DNA from: an uncultured Dehalococcoidia bacterium
GTDB lineage: Bacteria > Chloroflexota > Dehalococcoidia > Dehalococcoidales > UBA1222
DNA: 64,000 nt
Direction: 5' to 3'
Assembly: GCA_903844845.1 (NCBI GenBank)
Contig: CAIMVG010000019.1
Location: forward strand, 17,829-81,828
A model generated the notes under the pieces. It made no database searches. It worked only from the letters and a program-made list of their open reading frames with translations, and had not been told where the DNA came from. This document shows, one piece after another, positions 35,307 to 46,930 of the stretch. A program made the position numbers and the translations under genes. Numbering within the stretch: position 1 is the stretch's first letter; each line of letters starts with the position of its first letter.

Positions 35307-35723
35307 ATGACAAATACAAGTTTCAACATTAATGAAGCCGCAAAAAAGCTTAATGTCTCAACCCGCACGATACGGCGGTATATCAAAGCCGGCAAACTGA
35401 AGGCTGAACTAGTCAAAGGCAGTTTTGGGGAAGAATATCGCATCCTGGAATTGCCCCCGCAGCTCGACCCCAACCTAACCTTGGACAATGAAAAACCCGT
35501 TGGCAAGACCTCCGGGAGCCCATCAAGCGAAAGCTTCGACATGATCCGTGAATTGCAAGAGAAAAACCTGGCTCTGGCCGCGCAGCTCGGCGCCGCCGCT
35601 GAGCGCATACGTAACCTTGAAGGCCAGGTGAAATTGCTCGCTCCGCCGAAAACCGTTAAACCGCCTGAAGAATCGTTTTGGCATCGTGTCCAGGCGGTTT
35701 TTATCCCGCGTACGGAGAACTAA
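35307..35723 (+). CDS. Small HTH (excisionase/MerR type) protein with coiled coil
   Basis: 138 residues. HTH at about 6-50: FNINEAAKKLNVSTRTIRRY, and a wing with YRILEL. A flexible linker follows, then a coiled coil (about 77-107, IRELQEKNLALAAQLG) and a basic tail. ATG at 35307 is about 12 bases after the -10 box and has no Shine-Dalgarno site. Likely an autoregulated DNA-binding protein. The partner is unknown. Confidence 0.75.
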   Translation: MTNTSFNINEAAKKLNVSTRTIRRYIKAGKLKAELVKGSFGEEYRILELPPQLDPNLTLDNEKPVGKTSGSPSSESFDMIRELQEKNLALAAQLGAAAERIRNLEGQVKLLAPPKTVKPPEESFWHRVQAVFIPRTEN

Positions 35724-36185
35724 GCCTCGGGTAAAGCCTATCCATAGCCCCTGGACAGGAATGTTAAGGCTGGTATCGCCTGTAGAGTCGAACCATTTAC
35801 AAAATATGGTCCGTTTTACCGGGAAATTCGACCCTTTAGCGCCCGAACCGCAAATCGCGGCACAATAGCAATTTCTCAATCCAATGTTAAGAATACCGTG
35901 TCGTTTCGACCGCTTGCCGAAAAGATTACGGAGGAAATTTAAGCGCATTGGCGTGTGCGACTATTTTACCGGGCGAATGACATCGGGCTTTTTAGAAAAC
36001 GAGGGATGCTCCACGGTCGAGGTGGGGCCGAGTGACGCAAAATATTCTGCGACACAGGTACCCCTCAGTCAGCAAGCATGTGTCTTCCCCAGGCGCGAGT
36101 CTTGACGCGATACATTTTGTGGATATTGAACTGGGTGGATACTCCGGACAGCGGCAAATAGTGCCCGGGCTTTATAGGTTGTTTA
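35724..36185. other. Intergenic stretch without recognised gene
   Basis: About 460 bases. The short ORFs lack start signals and no tRNA or repeat is visible before the tRNA at 36186. Confidence 0.5.
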
Positions 36186-36267
36186 TGCCGGGGGAGGGAC
36201 TCGAACCCACAAGGATTGCTCCGGAGGATTTTAAGTCCTCTGCGTCTGCCAGTTCCGCCACCCCGGC
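36186..36267 (-). tRNA. tRNA-Leu (TAA)
   Basis: Acceptor GCCGGGG pairs with CCCCGGC. Anticodon arm GAGGA-CTTAAAA-TCCTC reads TAA. Class II variable arm. CCA is not encoded. Confidence 0.93.
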
Positions 36268-36406
36268 CGGTGTTATTTTACTATTACATGGCTTTTGGTT
36301 CAACTATTGGTCAGATTGTGAACATGGCGGTAATCTAATGTCCGTCCCTGCTGGTTCCATAATGAAATCAGAGCGGGTCCTCAACCTGATCTAGAAGATA
36401 TTCGGC

Positions 36407-36796
36407 ATGGCATTAGCGATAGGCGCCAGGGGTCTCGGAGTTGGCGCTGGGTCAGGTTTCCTCCTCTCGGTCCTCATGCGCGACCAATCCAGCGGTTGGG
36501 GTGACTTGGTGGGAGCTGTACTCGGGATGCTGATTTTTGCCCCCGCCGGCAAGATACTTGCACTCATCATTTTTAAAATTCGACATTACAGGGGTTCCTC
36601 CATGCTCGGGATCCCGGGGGTTATTGGCGAGTTCCTGGCCTTCAGCCTCTCTCATCTCTTGCTGGTACGGATGGATTCGGTTGGGCTGATTTTTGATTTT
36701 CTGGCGCCGGCACCAGTACTCGGGGCTATGGGTTACCACTTAGGCAGAGGAAAAGGCCTGTTGAGACTCTGCAATGGCAAATGTTATGTCATATAA
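36407..36796 (+). CDS. Hypothetical membrane protein
   Basis: 129 residues with hydrophobic stretches at about 8-24, 32-55 and 70-110 and a short basic tail. ATG at 36407 has only a weak ribosome-binding site (AGAAG). No family recognised. It is encoded between tRNA genes of the opposite strand. The steady hydrophobic pattern favours a real gene, but support is limited. Confidence 0.4.
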   Translation: MALAIGARGLGVGAGSGFLLSVLMRDQSSGWGDLVGAVLGMLIFAPAGKILALIIFKIRHYRGSSMLGIPGVIGEFLAFSLSHLLLVRMDSVGLIFDFLAPAPVLGAMGYHLGRGKGLLRLCNGKCYVI

Positions 36797-36862
36797 CTAT
36801 AAACGAACTCGGAATTTGTGACAGTCGGTTAATTCAACCGAGGGAATCGGAGAAAAGAAGAG

Positions 36863-36933
36863 AGGCGACGAGCGGATTCGAACCGCTGATGGGGGTTTTG
36901 CAGACCCCTGCCTTGCCGCTTGGCTACGTCGCC
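36863..36933 (-). tRNA. tRNA-Cys (GCA)
   Basis: Acceptor GGCGACG pairs with CGTCGCC. The anticodon arm GGGGT-CTGCAAA-ACCCC reads GCA. CCA is not encoded. Confidence 0.94.
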
Positions 36934-37123
36934 GGATTAGTGTGCGGTAGCCAATAGCATATCGTGTGGAGGCGTAAAAGTCAACGTAAAGGGTTGAAAT
37001 CCAGAGTAAGTTTGGCCGAATGTAATGGGTACCTTGGTAGAAGAGTGATGTGGGATCGAGGACGGATTAATACCGGCGCATAACTGTTAGTTTTTGAAAG
37101 GTCCGGCTGCTTGAGGGATGAAC

Positions 37124-37198
<75 letters not shown>

Positions 37199-37214
37199 AT
37201 ATCCTGCAATGTTC

Positions 37215-37303
37215 TGGTGCCGAGAGAGAGATTTGAACTCTCACGAACTTATAAAGTTCACTAGCCCCTCAAGCTAGCGTGTCTGCCATTCCACCATCTC
37301 GGC
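37215..37303 (-). tRNA. tRNA-Leu (GAG)
   Basis: Acceptor GCCGAGA pairs with TCTCGGC. The anticodon arm CTAGC-TTGAGGG-GCTAG reads GAG. Long variable arm; CCA encoded. Confidence 0.94.
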
Positions 37304-37306
37304 CGC

Positions 37307-37382
37307 TGGCAGGAGTGGAAGGACTCGAACCCTCGGCCAGCGGTTTTGGAGACCGCTGCTCTACCAACTGAGCTACACTCCT
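37307..37382 (-). tRNA. tRNA-Trp (CCA)
   Basis: Acceptor AGGAGTG pairs with CACTCCT. Anticodon arm GCGGT-CTCCAAA-ACCGC reads CCA. 3' CCA encoded. First of a minus-strand tRNA run (Trp, Leu, Gly). Confidence 0.95.
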
Positions 37383-37695
37383 AAGCTCAATCATGATAGC
37401 ACAAATTGTTAAATAACTTAACTGCCAAAATGACAGCAGGGAGTATTTTACTGGCTTTGCCCGTTTACTGTCAAGCTTGAAGGGACGAAATGATTCTCGT
37501 CCCGGAAACTTTTGAATAGAATACCTGCCCTGCTTGCGAGGAATGCGGTTCTCCCACCCGGAAGAACGGACTGGTCAAACCATGGCTAAGGGTGTTTGCA
37601 CAGGACAAAGAAGGCGCCTTGGACAACTGACTAGCCAGGTGTTGACAGCATGTCATGGGGCAAATAGAATGAAACAAATAGAAAGGGGTAAAGAT
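37383..37695. other. Intergenic stretch upstream of the M16 peptidase
   Basis: Between the divergent tRNA-Trp and the peptidase. Holds alternative upstream starts of the peptidase frame but no separate gene. Confidence 0.4.
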
Positions 37696-38964
37696 TTGTA
37701 TCAAAAAACGGTGTTGAAGAGCGGCCTGCGCATCATAAGTGAAACCATGCCTCATACACATTCTGCCTCTATATGTATTTTTGTGGGAGTGGGTTCACGT
37801 TATGAGACGAATGCACGCGCCGGGATTTCCCATTTTGTTGAGCATGTTCTGTTCCGGGGCACGGAAAAACGGCCTACATCCCGTGATATTTCAGAAGCCA
37901 TAGAGGGAGTGGGAGGGATACTAAATGGCGGCACTGACCGCGAAAGTACCGTCTACTGGTGCAAGGTCGCAAGGCCTCACTTTGAAATGGCCCTCGACGT
38001 ATTAAGCGACATGATGCTGAATTCAAAACTTGAACCCGACGACATCGAGAAGGAGCGTCAGGTAATCATCGAAGAAATCAACATGAGCTTTGACTCCCCT
38101 TCCTCTAAAGTGGGGCTGATAATTGAGAAACTATTATGGCCGGCAGACCCCCTCGGGCGCGATATCGCCGGCACTAAAAAGTCCGTGTCCTCTATTTCCC
38201 GGGCGGACCTCGCTGAATATATCAAAAAGCAGTATAACCCTTCGACGACCGTTATTTCAGTTGCCGGCGGCATCGAACATGCGGAAGTAGTGAAGGCTGT
38301 AAAAAACTGCTTCGGTGCCTGGACAGGGCCTGGACGCTGTCCACCCTTCAAGGCTTTCCGGGCGCATGAAGCCGAAAGGGTGGAAATAGAAAAGCGCGAT
38401 ATCGAGCAGACCCATATGTGTGTTGCTTTGCCCGGGTTGTCACTCTTCGATCCGCGTCGATTTACACTTGACATGATGAATGTCATTCTCGGAGAGGGTA
38501 TGAGCTCCAGGCTCTTCAGCGAAGTCCGCGACAAGATGGGGTTGGCTTACAGCGTACAGAGTTATGTCGATCACCTGAAGGACACAGGGTCTTTTGTGGT
38601 GTATGCAGGAGTGGACACCTCTAAAGCGCATAAAGCCCTGGAAGCAGTCATCAAGGAATTGACCCGCTTCAAGAAAGAGACTGTCTCCCCCGCAGAGTTG
38701 TTTAAAGCCAAGGAGATGTCCAAGGGCCAGCTTGCTCTGCGTCTGGAGGATAGCCGGCATGTCGCGGGTTGGCTGGGCGGGCAGGAAACTTTGTCAGGGA
38801 AGATACTGACGCTTGAGGATGTGAATGCTATAGTCGATGGTGTGACAGCCCTTGACATCAAGGCCTTGGCGAAAGAACTGATCGACCCGCTTAAGATGCG
38901 GTTGGCGATCGTAGGGCCCGAACAGAAAGCGGGGCCTTTGAAGAGACTGGTAGGCGCTGAATAA
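37696..38964 (+). CDS. M16 family zinc peptidase
   Basis: Processing-peptidase-like enzyme of 422 residues. The inverted zinc motif HFVEH is at H46-H50, and the family's second half (GGILNGGTDRESTVYW) follows; the third ligand Glu is in the helix further on. The TTG at 37696 is preferred because AAAGGGG lies seven bases upstream and MYQKTVLKSGLRIISE is the family start. An ATG at 37669 and longer forms (from 37534) lack a ribosome-binding site. Role unknown: turnover of small peptides or processing of exported proteins. Confidence 0.9.
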   Translation: MYQKTVLKSGLRIISETMPHTHSASICIFVGVGSRYETNARAGISHFVEHVLFRGTEKRPTSRDISEAIEGVGGILNGGTDRESTVYWCKVARPHFEMALDVLSDMMLNSKLEPDDIEKERQVIIEEINMSFDSPSSKVGLIIEKLLWPADPLGRDIAGTKKSVSSISRADLAEYIKKQYNPSTTVISVAGGIEHAEVVKAVKNCFGAWTGPGRCPPFKAFRAHEAERVEIEKRDIEQTHMCVALPGLSLFDPRRFTLDMMNVILGEGMSSRLFSEVRDKMGLAYSVQSYVDHLKDTGSFVVYAGVDTSKAHKALEAVIKELTRFKKETVSPAELFKAKEMSKGQLALRLEDSRHVAGWLGGQETLSGKILTLEDVNAIVDGVTALDIKALAKELIDPLKMRLAIVGPEQKAGPLKRLVGAE

Positions 38965-39029
38965 ATATTATGTCAGCCAAAGTGCCCTTCAATTTCCTGA
39001 GATGACACCCACGGGTAACGGAAATTAAT

Positions 39030-39060
39030 AAAGGGCCCCCGCCATCGGTGGGGGCCCTTT
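39030..39060. terminator. Bidirectional terminator, M16 peptidase/groEL
   Basis: Eleven-base stem AAAGGGCCCCC with its complement and a nine-base loop, between converging genes. Confidence 0.9.
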
Positions 39061-39093
39061 AGATTGTCCAGGGGTTGTGTGGACAAATGTTCT

Positions 39094-40749
<1,656 letters not shown>

Positions 40750-41046
40750 TTACTTGGTTTTTTTTGCCAGGATGTCGCTTTCGCGCAGGATCATAAGGTC
40801 TTCGCCTTCCATTTTAATCTCGGTGCCGCCGTACTTGGCGTAAAGTACGATGTCCCCTACTTTGACTTCCATGGGTATGAATTCGCCTTTGTCGGAGCGC
40901 TTTCCTGCGCCTACGGCGAGTACTTCGCCTTCCTGGGGTTTCTCTTTCACGGTGTCGGGAAGAACGATTCCGCCGCGGGAAACTTCCTCTCTGGCCATGG
41001 GTTTAACCAGTACCCGTTCGCCTAATGGTTGAATCTTAGATGCCAT
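40750..41046 (-). CDS. groES: 10-kDa co-chaperonin GroES
   Basis: Lid of the GroEL chamber. 98 residues. [12 protein letters not shown] at the start and the mobile loop [21 protein letters not shown] are typical. ATG at 41046 with AAGGAGG. First gene of the CIRCE operon. Confidence 0.98.
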   Translation of the reverse strand: MASKIQPLGERVLVKPMAREEVSRGGIVLPDTVKEKPQEGEVLAVGAGKRSDKGEFIPMEVKVGDIVLYAKYGGTEIKMEGEDLMILRESDILAKKTK

Positions 41047-41095
41047 GCTTGATCCTCCTTATTTCTTTCCTTTTTTATCGATGTCTTTAAAAATG

Positions 41096-41122
41096 TTAGC
41101 AATCTCGGGGAGAGACTGCTAA
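41096..41122 (-). promoter_or_regulatory. CIRCE operator
   Basis: TTAGCAGTC-N9-GATTGCTAA on the minus strand: nine-base arms with one mismatched pair, nine-base spacer. Matches the HrcA-binding consensus TTAGCACTC-N9-GAGTGCTAA. Located just downstream of the groESL promoter. Confidence 0.93.
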
Positions 41123-41126
41123 CTCT

Positions 41127-41155
41127 ATGATAACCGAATCCCGGTATTATCGCAA
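41127..41155 (-). promoter_or_regulatory. groESL promoter
   Basis: TTGCGA (41155-41150), 17-base spacer and TATCAT (41132-41127). Transcription would start at the CIRCE element. Confidence 0.75.
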
Positions 41156-41251
41156 CTCTTGTTTAAATTTAGAAAATCTGCCTAGGGGGAACTAGGGGCA
41201 AAGGCCTTTTAATATCAGGTCAAAATCTTTAAAAAGCTTACTCTAGCTCGT

Positions 41252-42229
41252 TCATAATAACTTCAGAGTAGGTATTACGTCCAGGTTCAGGCCGTCTTGG
41301 GCACCGGTGATCAATCTGAAATACCCGCATGCGGCAACCATCGCTGCATTATCTGTGCACAAGAGAGGTTCAGGGATCAGTACAGGCACCGGTGATTTCC
41401 GGACGAGTTGTTCTCGCAGGAGGCTGTTTGAGGCAACACCCCCGGAGACCAGTATCTGTTTTACGCCGCATTCTTCTGCAGCCGATATAGTCTTGGCGAC
41501 CAGTATAGCGACGATCGCTTTTTGGAAGCTCGCGGCTGCGTCGCTCGGGTTGCTTATTTTGTTGTTCTCGACCAGCCGGTAGAGGGCGGTTTTGATCCCG
41601 CTGAAGCTGAAATCCAGGGTACCTGGAAGCCAGGAGTAGGGCAGTTCAATGCAGGGGGTCCCGTTACGCGCCGCTTTGTCTATCGCTGGGCCGCCGGGGT
41701 AGCCCAATCCGAGGATTCGCGCAGCTTTGTCGAAAGCCTCCCCGGCCGCGTCATCGAGTGTTTTTCCAAGGAGGGTATAGGCCCCGTGGTCTTTCATCAA
41801 AACGAGGTCGGTATGTCCTCCGGATACTATTAGACATAACAATGGGAATTCGGGAATAGTTTTGCCAAGCCAGTTGGCATATATATGCGCCTCGAGATGG
41901 TTGATTCCGATCAATTTAATCCCCCGGGCAAGAGCCACGGCTTTGGCTGCGCTGACCCCCACAAGCAGCGACCCGGCGAGTCCCGGGCCGTTGGTCACCG
42001 CTATAGCATCGATGTCATGCCATCCTGTCAATGCCTTGTCCATAGCTTGCCGGACTATGGGGATGATTGCCAGCAGGTGCTGCCGGGAAGCGACTTCCGG
42101 TACCACACCGCCGTACCTGGCATGAATGTCTATCTGGGAAGCTATCTCGTTGGAGAGGATTCGGACGCCGTCCTCGACAATCGAAGCCGATGTTTCGTCA
42201 CATGAACTTTCTATACCCAGGATTCTCAT
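41252..42229 (-). CDS. tsaD: tRNA t6A37 threonylcarbamoyltransferase TsaD
   Basis: Transfers threonylcarbamoyl from its adenylate to A37 of ANN-reading tRNAs. 325 residues, ASKHA fold. [14 protein letters not shown] and the metal-binding H111 and H115 in [12 protein letters not shown] identify it. The ATG at 42229 lies eight bases after TATAAT (42243-42238), so the mRNA is nearly leaderless. Partners TsaB/TsaE are not in this window. Confidence 0.96.
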   Translation of the reverse strand: MRILGIESSCDETSASIVEDGVRILSNEIASQIDIHARYGGVVPEVASRQHLLAIIPIVRQAMDKALTGWHDIDAIAVTNGPGLAGSLLVGVSAAKAVALARGIKLIGINHLEAHIYANWLGKTIPEFPLLCLIVSGGHTDLVLMKDHGAYTLLGKTLDDAAGEAFDKAARILGLGYPGGPAIDKAARNGTPCIELPYSWLPGTLDFSFSGIKTALYRLVENNKISNPSDAAASFQKAIVAILVAKTISAAEECGVKQILVSGGVASNSLLREQLVRKSPVPVLIPEPLLCTDNAAMVAACGYFRLITGAQDGLNLDVIPTLKLL

Positions 42230-42237
42230 AATCTGGA

Positions 42238-42243
42238 ATTATA
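42238..42243 (-). promoter_or_regulatory. -10 box of tsaD
   Basis: TATAAT on the minus strand eight bases before the ATG, implying a leader of about two bases. Confidence 0.5.
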
Positions 42244-42348
42244 ACACACGGCTTCGGGCGCGGTTGTCACCGCTACAAGGTGGTCCGGCGTTTGACTGCG
42301 ACTGGCTGTGATGATAGCATTGCCGCAGCACTGGACACGGAGGACTGT

Positions 42349-42555
42349 ATGTCATCGGGAGCCAGGGTACTTACACTGATAATCGCTTTCGCATTCATTG
42401 CGATAGGCGTGGCTGTTTTGATAAACCGGATAGGGGTTTATATCGGATGGGAAAATGTGGGCAGCGGTTGGCCTGTCATCGCCGCAATAATTGTATTGAT
42501 TTTTGTGATCGCTTTTATCGTTTATAAGACTGTCGGCCGCAAGATTACTCGTTGA
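42349..42555 (+). CDS. Small membrane protein, two helices
   Basis: 68 residues. ATG at 42349 with CGGAGGA just upstream is preferred over a start at 42280. Helices at about 7-27 and 41-60. A Gly/Trp-rich link (YIGWENVGSGWP) lies between them. No family recognised. Confidence 0.7.
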   Translation: MSSGARVLTLIIAFAFIAIGVAVLINRIGVYIGWENVGSGWPVIAAIIVLIFVIAFIVYKTVGRKITR

Positions 42556-42704
42556 CATAACGATAACATATATTTCAAACACGGGTTTTATTCTTTCGCT
42601 CTGACTCCCTCTTCAACAGCTTGTTGCATGGTTTTTGACACCCCCCGGGACCGATGTTATCATGGGAAATTGGTTGCCTGAGTTCTACTCGGGCGAGGTG
42701 GATT

Positions 42705-43994
42705 ATGAGCACCAATATCATTTACTTTTTGGTTTTTTTTGTGTTCGTTATCCTGTCCGCGTTTTTCGCAGCCGCTGAAACCGCTTTCATGTCGCTTGAA
42801 AAGTTCCGGCTTCAACGGATGCTGGAGACCAGGGTAAGAGGGGCAGAGCGCGTTTCCCGGATGATGGAGCGTCCCGAGAGATTTTTGTCCACCATCCTGC
42901 TGGGGAATAATCTGGTGACTACTGCAGCCGCAGCCATGGCTACTGCCCTGGCCCTGTCGATATGGGGCAAGGGAGAGGCTGTGTTGATCTCGACACTTGC
43001 TGTGACGGCAGTACTTCTCATCTTTGGTGAAGTCGTCCCCAAGACCTTCGGCAGCAGTTACCGCGAGAAAATTACGCTCGCGTTCGTTCGGCCGATCGAG
43101 TTCATCGCCTGGTTATTCACGCCGGTTGCCTCGGTGCTCAGCCTGATCGCGATGTCTTTCACCCGGCTCATGGGCGGAAAACCTATGTATAAAGCCCTGG
43201 TCAGGCCGGAGGACATCGAGAGCATGATAACCGTAGGGCACAAAGAGGGTACCGTAGAAAAAAACGAAGCCGAGATGCTTCACAATGTTTTCGACTTCGG
43301 CGACCGCCCGGTGCGCGAAGTTCTGGTCCCCAGGCCTCAGGTTATCAGCGTGGCCAAGGGGACTTGCCTCTCTGATTTTTTACAGTTGTACTCCGAGTCG
43401 CCCAAATCACGCTATCCGGTGGTCGAAGAAAGTATGGACAATGTCATAGGGATACTGGCCGTCAAAGACGTACTGATGTCCATGGCCAGGGGCGAAATCG
43501 CAAAGGAAGGACATATCGACGACCTGGTCCGCCTTGCCTATTTCGCACCCGAAACAAAACATATAAGCGATCTTTTTCATGAGATGAGGGATAAAAACTT
43601 CCATATGGGTATAATAGTGGATGAATACGGCGGCACCGCCGGGATCGTAAGCCTCAGCCGTTTGATGGAAGAGATATTCGGCCCGGTGGGAGACGAACTA
43701 TCGGCGGCCGAAAAAGAGTTTGAATCTATTAATGAACATACTTTTCAGGTTGACGGCGGTATGCGTATCGAAGAGGCTAACACCGCGATAGGCCTCAACC
43801 TGCCCGAAGGCGAATACGAAACTGTGGCAGGTTTCATACTTAACCTTATGGGGCGTATTCCGAAACAGGGGCAGCAGGTCAAGTACCGCGACCTGAAAAT
43901 CGTAGTTACAAAGATGAAAGGGCTTAAGATAGAAGAAGTCCTTATCACTAGAGAGAAGGCCCAGAAAGATGAACCGACTAAGAATCCGATTTAA
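42705..43994 (+). CDS. CNNM/CorC-HlyC family transporter with CBS domains
   Basis: Likely magnesium-linked transporter or regulator. About 429 residues. Start ATG at 42705 after GAGGTGG. N-terminal DUF21 domain has membrane helices (about 5-30, 60-80, 95-115, 125-145) with FFAAAETAFMSLEKFRLQR. A CBS pair follows (about 205-325; VREVLVPRPQVI), and a CorC_HlyC domain ends the protein (FQVDGGMRIEEANTAIGLNLPE). It overlaps the next gene by 26 bases. Confidence 0.94.
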   Translation: MSTNIIYFLVFFVFVILSAFFAAAETAFMSLEKFRLQRMLETRVRGAERVSRMMERPERFLSTILLGNNLVTTAAAAMATALALSIWGKGEAVLISTLAVTAVLLIFGEVVPKTFGSSYREKITLAFVRPIEFIAWLFTPVASVLSLIAMSFTRLMGGKPMYKALVRPEDIESMITVGHKEGTVEKNEAEMLHNVFDFGDRPVREVLVPRPQVISVAKGTCLSDFLQLYSESPKSRYPVVEESMDNVIGILAVKDVLMSMARGEIAKEGHIDDLVRLAYFAPETKHISDLFHEMRDKNFHMGIIVDEYGGTAGIVSLSRLMEEIFGPVGDELSAAEKEFESINEHTFQVDGGMRIEEANTAIGLNLPEGEYETVAGFILNLMGRIPKQGQQVKYRDLKIVVTKMKGLKIEEVLITREKAQKDEPTKNPI

Positions 43995-44610
43995 GCGCGG
44001 GGAAGAGATAAAGTTTATCTCCCATCTTGACCTTATCCGCGTATGGCAGCGGGCCTTTCGCAGGGCAGGCGTGGTACTAGCTTATAGCGAGGGATTCAAT
44101 CCCCACCCCCGGATATCTCTGGCTTCCCCCCTCGCCCTCGGCATCACTGCCGACGCCGAACTTATGGATGTCTACACTGTCCAATCTCTGTCTAACCATG
44201 CTTTCACGTCCATGGTTGCCCCTCAACTGCCGGCAGGCCTTTCGATTTCCCAGGTTTTTGCGATGCCCATTGAAGCGCCCACCCTTCAGGCCCAGATCCG
44301 CTTCGCCGAGTTTGAAGTGAGGGTACTGGCCAACGATCCGGAACTCCTGAAACAGAAGATGGCTTCCATGCTGGCATGCGAGACTTTCCCCTGGCAGCAC
44401 CAGCGTGATACCGGTATCAAATCGTATGATCTTCGCAAGCTTGTCGATGACCTCCGGCTCGTTTCTTTTGAGGATGGCGTGGCCGTCCTCGGAATGAAAC
44501 TGCGTTGTGACAGCGAAGGCGCCGGGCGCCCCGAGCAGGTTGTCAAAGCGCTTGGCCTTGACATCCCCCTGTCCATCAACCGGACGAAGCTCACCCTCTT
44601 AGCAGGGTAA
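43969..44610 (+). CDS. TIGR03936 (DUF2344) radical-SAM-associated protein
   Basis: 213 residues. Starts MNRLRIRFKRGEEIKFISHLD and contains GFNPHPRISLASPLALGI, the markers of the DUF2344 family, which often accompanies or is fused to a radical-SAM protein. Here no radical SAM partner is visible in the window. Coupled to the CNNM gene by a 26-base overlap. Its role, perhaps in RNA or protein modification, is unknown. Confidence 0.9.
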   Translation: MNRLRIRFKRGEEIKFISHLDLIRVWQRAFRRAGVVLAYSEGFNPHPRISLASPLALGITADAELMDVYTVQSLSNHAFTSMVAPQLPAGLSISQVFAMPIEAPTLQAQIRFAEFEVRVLANDPELLKQKMASMLACETFPWQHQRDTGIKSYDLRKLVDDLRLVSFEDGVAVLGMKLRCDSEGAGRPEQVVKALGLDIPLSINRTKLTLLAG

Positions 44611-44844
44611 ACGTCCGGCGGTCAATGCTGTTGAGGTATCCGCCTGATATATCCCTAACGGTGTTCCCTGCCCCTTAGTTCGTTTTCCGGCCCCCCTGAA
44701 CGGCTTTTGCTTTCCATACGGCACACAAAGTATGCGCGCCCCGGGTTTCGACCCTGGAGCCGCATATACGCCTAGGTCCATTTTTTACATGACAAAGATG
44801 GTTGAACCACAACAGCGGCCGGGGAGCGCCCGTATTATCCCTGC

Positions 44845-44850
44845 TATAAT
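44845..44850 (+). promoter_or_regulatory. -10 box of tilS
   Basis: TATAAT eight bases before the ATG at 44859. No Shine-Dalgarno lies in the two or so leader bases. Confidence 0.5.
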
Positions 44851-44858
44851 AAGGCTGT

Positions 44859-46268
44859 ATGTCACAGGATTTGCGTCTGTCGGTCTCCCGTTTTTTATAT
44901 CGGAATCATCTCAGTGGTTCGAAGCTCGTGGTTGCTGTTTCAGGCGGCCCGGATTCGGTTTGCCTCCTGCATGTGCTTTCGGGTCTTGCGGATGAACTGG
45001 GACTGACACTCCACATCGGGCACCTGGACCACGGGTTGCGGGGAAAAGAATCGTTTGACGATGCCGAATACGTAGCGGGCCTTTCCGAGAAACTGCAGAT
45101 CCCGGTCACCATTGGACACGCCGATGTCAAGGCTTACCGGGCGTCCGCCGGCATGACCCTGGAGGAAGCGGCGCGCGAGGTCCGCTATTCGTTTCTTTCA
45201 GAGGTCTGCCGGTCGGCCGGAGCGGGGTATATTGTCACCGGCCACACGCGGGATGACAACGTCGAGACTATTTTACTTCATTTGATAAGAGGCAGCGGCA
45301 CCCGGGGACTTGTGGGGCTGAGGCCTTTGACAACCCGGGAAATCGACGGTGGCGACCTGACAATAGTCCGGCCAATGATTGACATAACGCGGAAACAGAC
45401 GGTTGGCTATTGCCGGCATTTCGCACTGCAACCAAGGACGGATTCTTCCAACCTGGAGCTGTCTCCGCTCCGCAACAGGATCCGTTTGCAACTCTTGCCG
45501 ATGCTGGCAGAGTACAATCCGAATATCTCGGAAGCCCTCCTCAGGATGTCATCAAGCGCCGGTGCCGAGCTAGATTTCATGGACTGCCGATTGGGTGACA
45601 TATGGGATAATATCGTGACGGGAAAAGACGGCGTGATGACCCTGGACAGGGCCGGCCTGGCCGGTCTTCATCCGGCCCTTAAAAGGCATCTCCTTCGGGC
45701 CTGCCTCGAGCAACTTCCAGGCGCTTTGAAAGATATCGAATCAGTCCATATCGAGGACATGCTGGAACTTCTGGATAAGCCGGCGGGGCGCAGGATCGAC
45801 TTGCCGCGCGGGCTGGTATTTGTCACGGGCTATGACGGTTATTTGCTCGGGCGGGCAGAGGATCTGGACAACCCCCGCCCCCGCCTGTCCGGCGAGTACA
45901 TTTTAAATATTCCCGGTACGACGGACATCCCGGGATGGAAAGTGGAAACGAAGGTTGTTAAAGCCATGGACACCGATGACAACCCTTTGACTGCCCACGT
46001 GGATACTGGTTCAGCCTCGCAACTTCTGAGTGTCCGGGCCTGGAAAAACGGCGACCGTTTCCAACCCCTCGGGATGGACTCTGAAAAGAAGCTCGGAGAA
46101 TTTATGATTGCGGCCAGGATACCCCGGGACCTTCGGCGCAACATCCCCCTTGTGGTGTCTTCTTCCGGCATAGTTTGGCTGGTAGGTTTCAGGCTGGATG
46201 AACGGTTTAAAGTTAAACCGAAATCCAAAAGGATCCTCAGGATTTCTTTCAAGCCTGTCACCCTTTGA
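44859..46268 (+). CDS. tilS: tRNA(Ile)-lysidine synthase TilS
   Basis: Attaches lysine to C34 of tRNA-Ile so that it reads AUA. 469 residues. PP-loop VVAVSGGPDSVCLLH near 25-39, LDHGLRGKESFDDAEY and VTGHTRDDNVETILLHL as further ATP-pyrophosphatase motifs. The C-terminal part has the TilS tail (LSVRAWKNGDRFQPLGM). ATG at 44859 is eight bases from a TATAAT. Confidence 0.95.
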   Translation: MSQDLRLSVSRFLYRNHLSGSKLVVAVSGGPDSVCLLHVLSGLADELGLTLHIGHLDHGLRGKESFDDAEYVAGLSEKLQIPVTIGHADVKAYRASAGMTLEEAAREVRYSFLSEVCRSAGAGYIVTGHTRDDNVETILLHLIRGSGTRGLVGLRPLTTREIDGGDLTIVRPMIDITRKQTVGYCRHFALQPRTDSSNLELSPLRNRIRLQLLPMLAEYNPNISEALLRMSSSAGAELDFMDCRLGDIWDNIVTGKDGVMTLDRAGLAGLHPALKRHLLRACLEQLPGALKDIESVHIEDMLELLDKPAGRRIDLPRGLVFVTGYDGYLLGRAEDLDNPRPRLSGEYILNIPGTTDIPGWKVETKVVKAMDTDDNPLTAHVDTGSASQLLSVRAWKNGDRFQPLGMDSEKKLGEFMIAARIPRDLRRNIPLVVSSSGIVWLVGFRLDERFKVKPKSKRILRISFKPVTL

Positions 46269-46511
46269 CATCCACCGGGTGGCAGGCGGATTTTTACAGA
46301 CCGTTTTAAATGCCTTTGAAAAAGGCGGCCCTGTTAAGATTCCTGGCCTCGCAAAATATTACGGTTGTCGGTCCGGTGGCGAACATATAGCGTAAGGTCA
46401 GCGGATTTGAAGTCATGCCGGCACCATGGAAAGACCTCGGCGTATGTTGGTCCGCCGGCTGTTTAACTCATAATAACAATTTCATATCAGCCCTACGCTA
46501 CCTTGAAATAA

Positions 46512-46540
46512 AAAGGCCGGGGCTAAAAGCACCGGCCTTT
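46512..46540 (-). terminator. Terminator of the zinc-finger/NAD-salvage side
   Basis: Stem AAAGGCCGG with its complement, followed on the minus strand by TTTTTATTT. Confidence 0.8.
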
Positions 46541-46563
46541 GACACGGCTGGACAGGGATTGGA

Positions 46564-46857
46564 CTATTCTGCCACCCACACAGAACCGCTGTGGCATTGC
46601 GGGTTGCGGCATTTCAAACTCCGCTTTCCCCTGCAAACAGGGCAGGTCTCGGTGTTGCCCCACAGGGGACTGGACGAATTGACCCTCCTGGGCTGGCCGG
46701 GCATCTGGCCGGTCTCCTTGCAGTTGTCACAGGGTATGGACATGGTTCCTCCGCACATCGAACATTTTTCCCAGTGACCGTGTTTGAAGCTCCCCTTGGA
46801 TTCAAGCTCGCGGCGGCGGTAGTCATTTACAACATCGTGGAAACTTTTTTCCTGCAT
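46564..46857 (-). CDS. Small DnaJ-type zinc finger protein
   Basis: 97 residues. Repeated Cys pairs CSMCGG, CDNCKE, CPVCRG and CRNPQC match the DnaJ/HSP40 cysteine-rich module without a J domain. ATG at 46857 after AAGGGG; the longer upstream frame (to 46917) is not needed. Follows the nicotinate phosphoribosyltransferase gene by 73 bases on the same strand and may share its transcript. Role unknown. Confidence 0.75.
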   Translation of the reverse strand: MQEKSFHDVVNDYRRRELESKGSFKHGHWEKCSMCGGTMSIPCDNCKETGQMPGQPRRVNSSSPLWGNTETCPVCRGKRSLKCRNPQCHSGSVWVAE

Positions 46858-46930
46858 TGATAACCCCTTAAATTCTATCTGGGCTTTATTGTATAGTGTT
46901 CCCGCAGCAAATGACAATTGTCGTCATGCC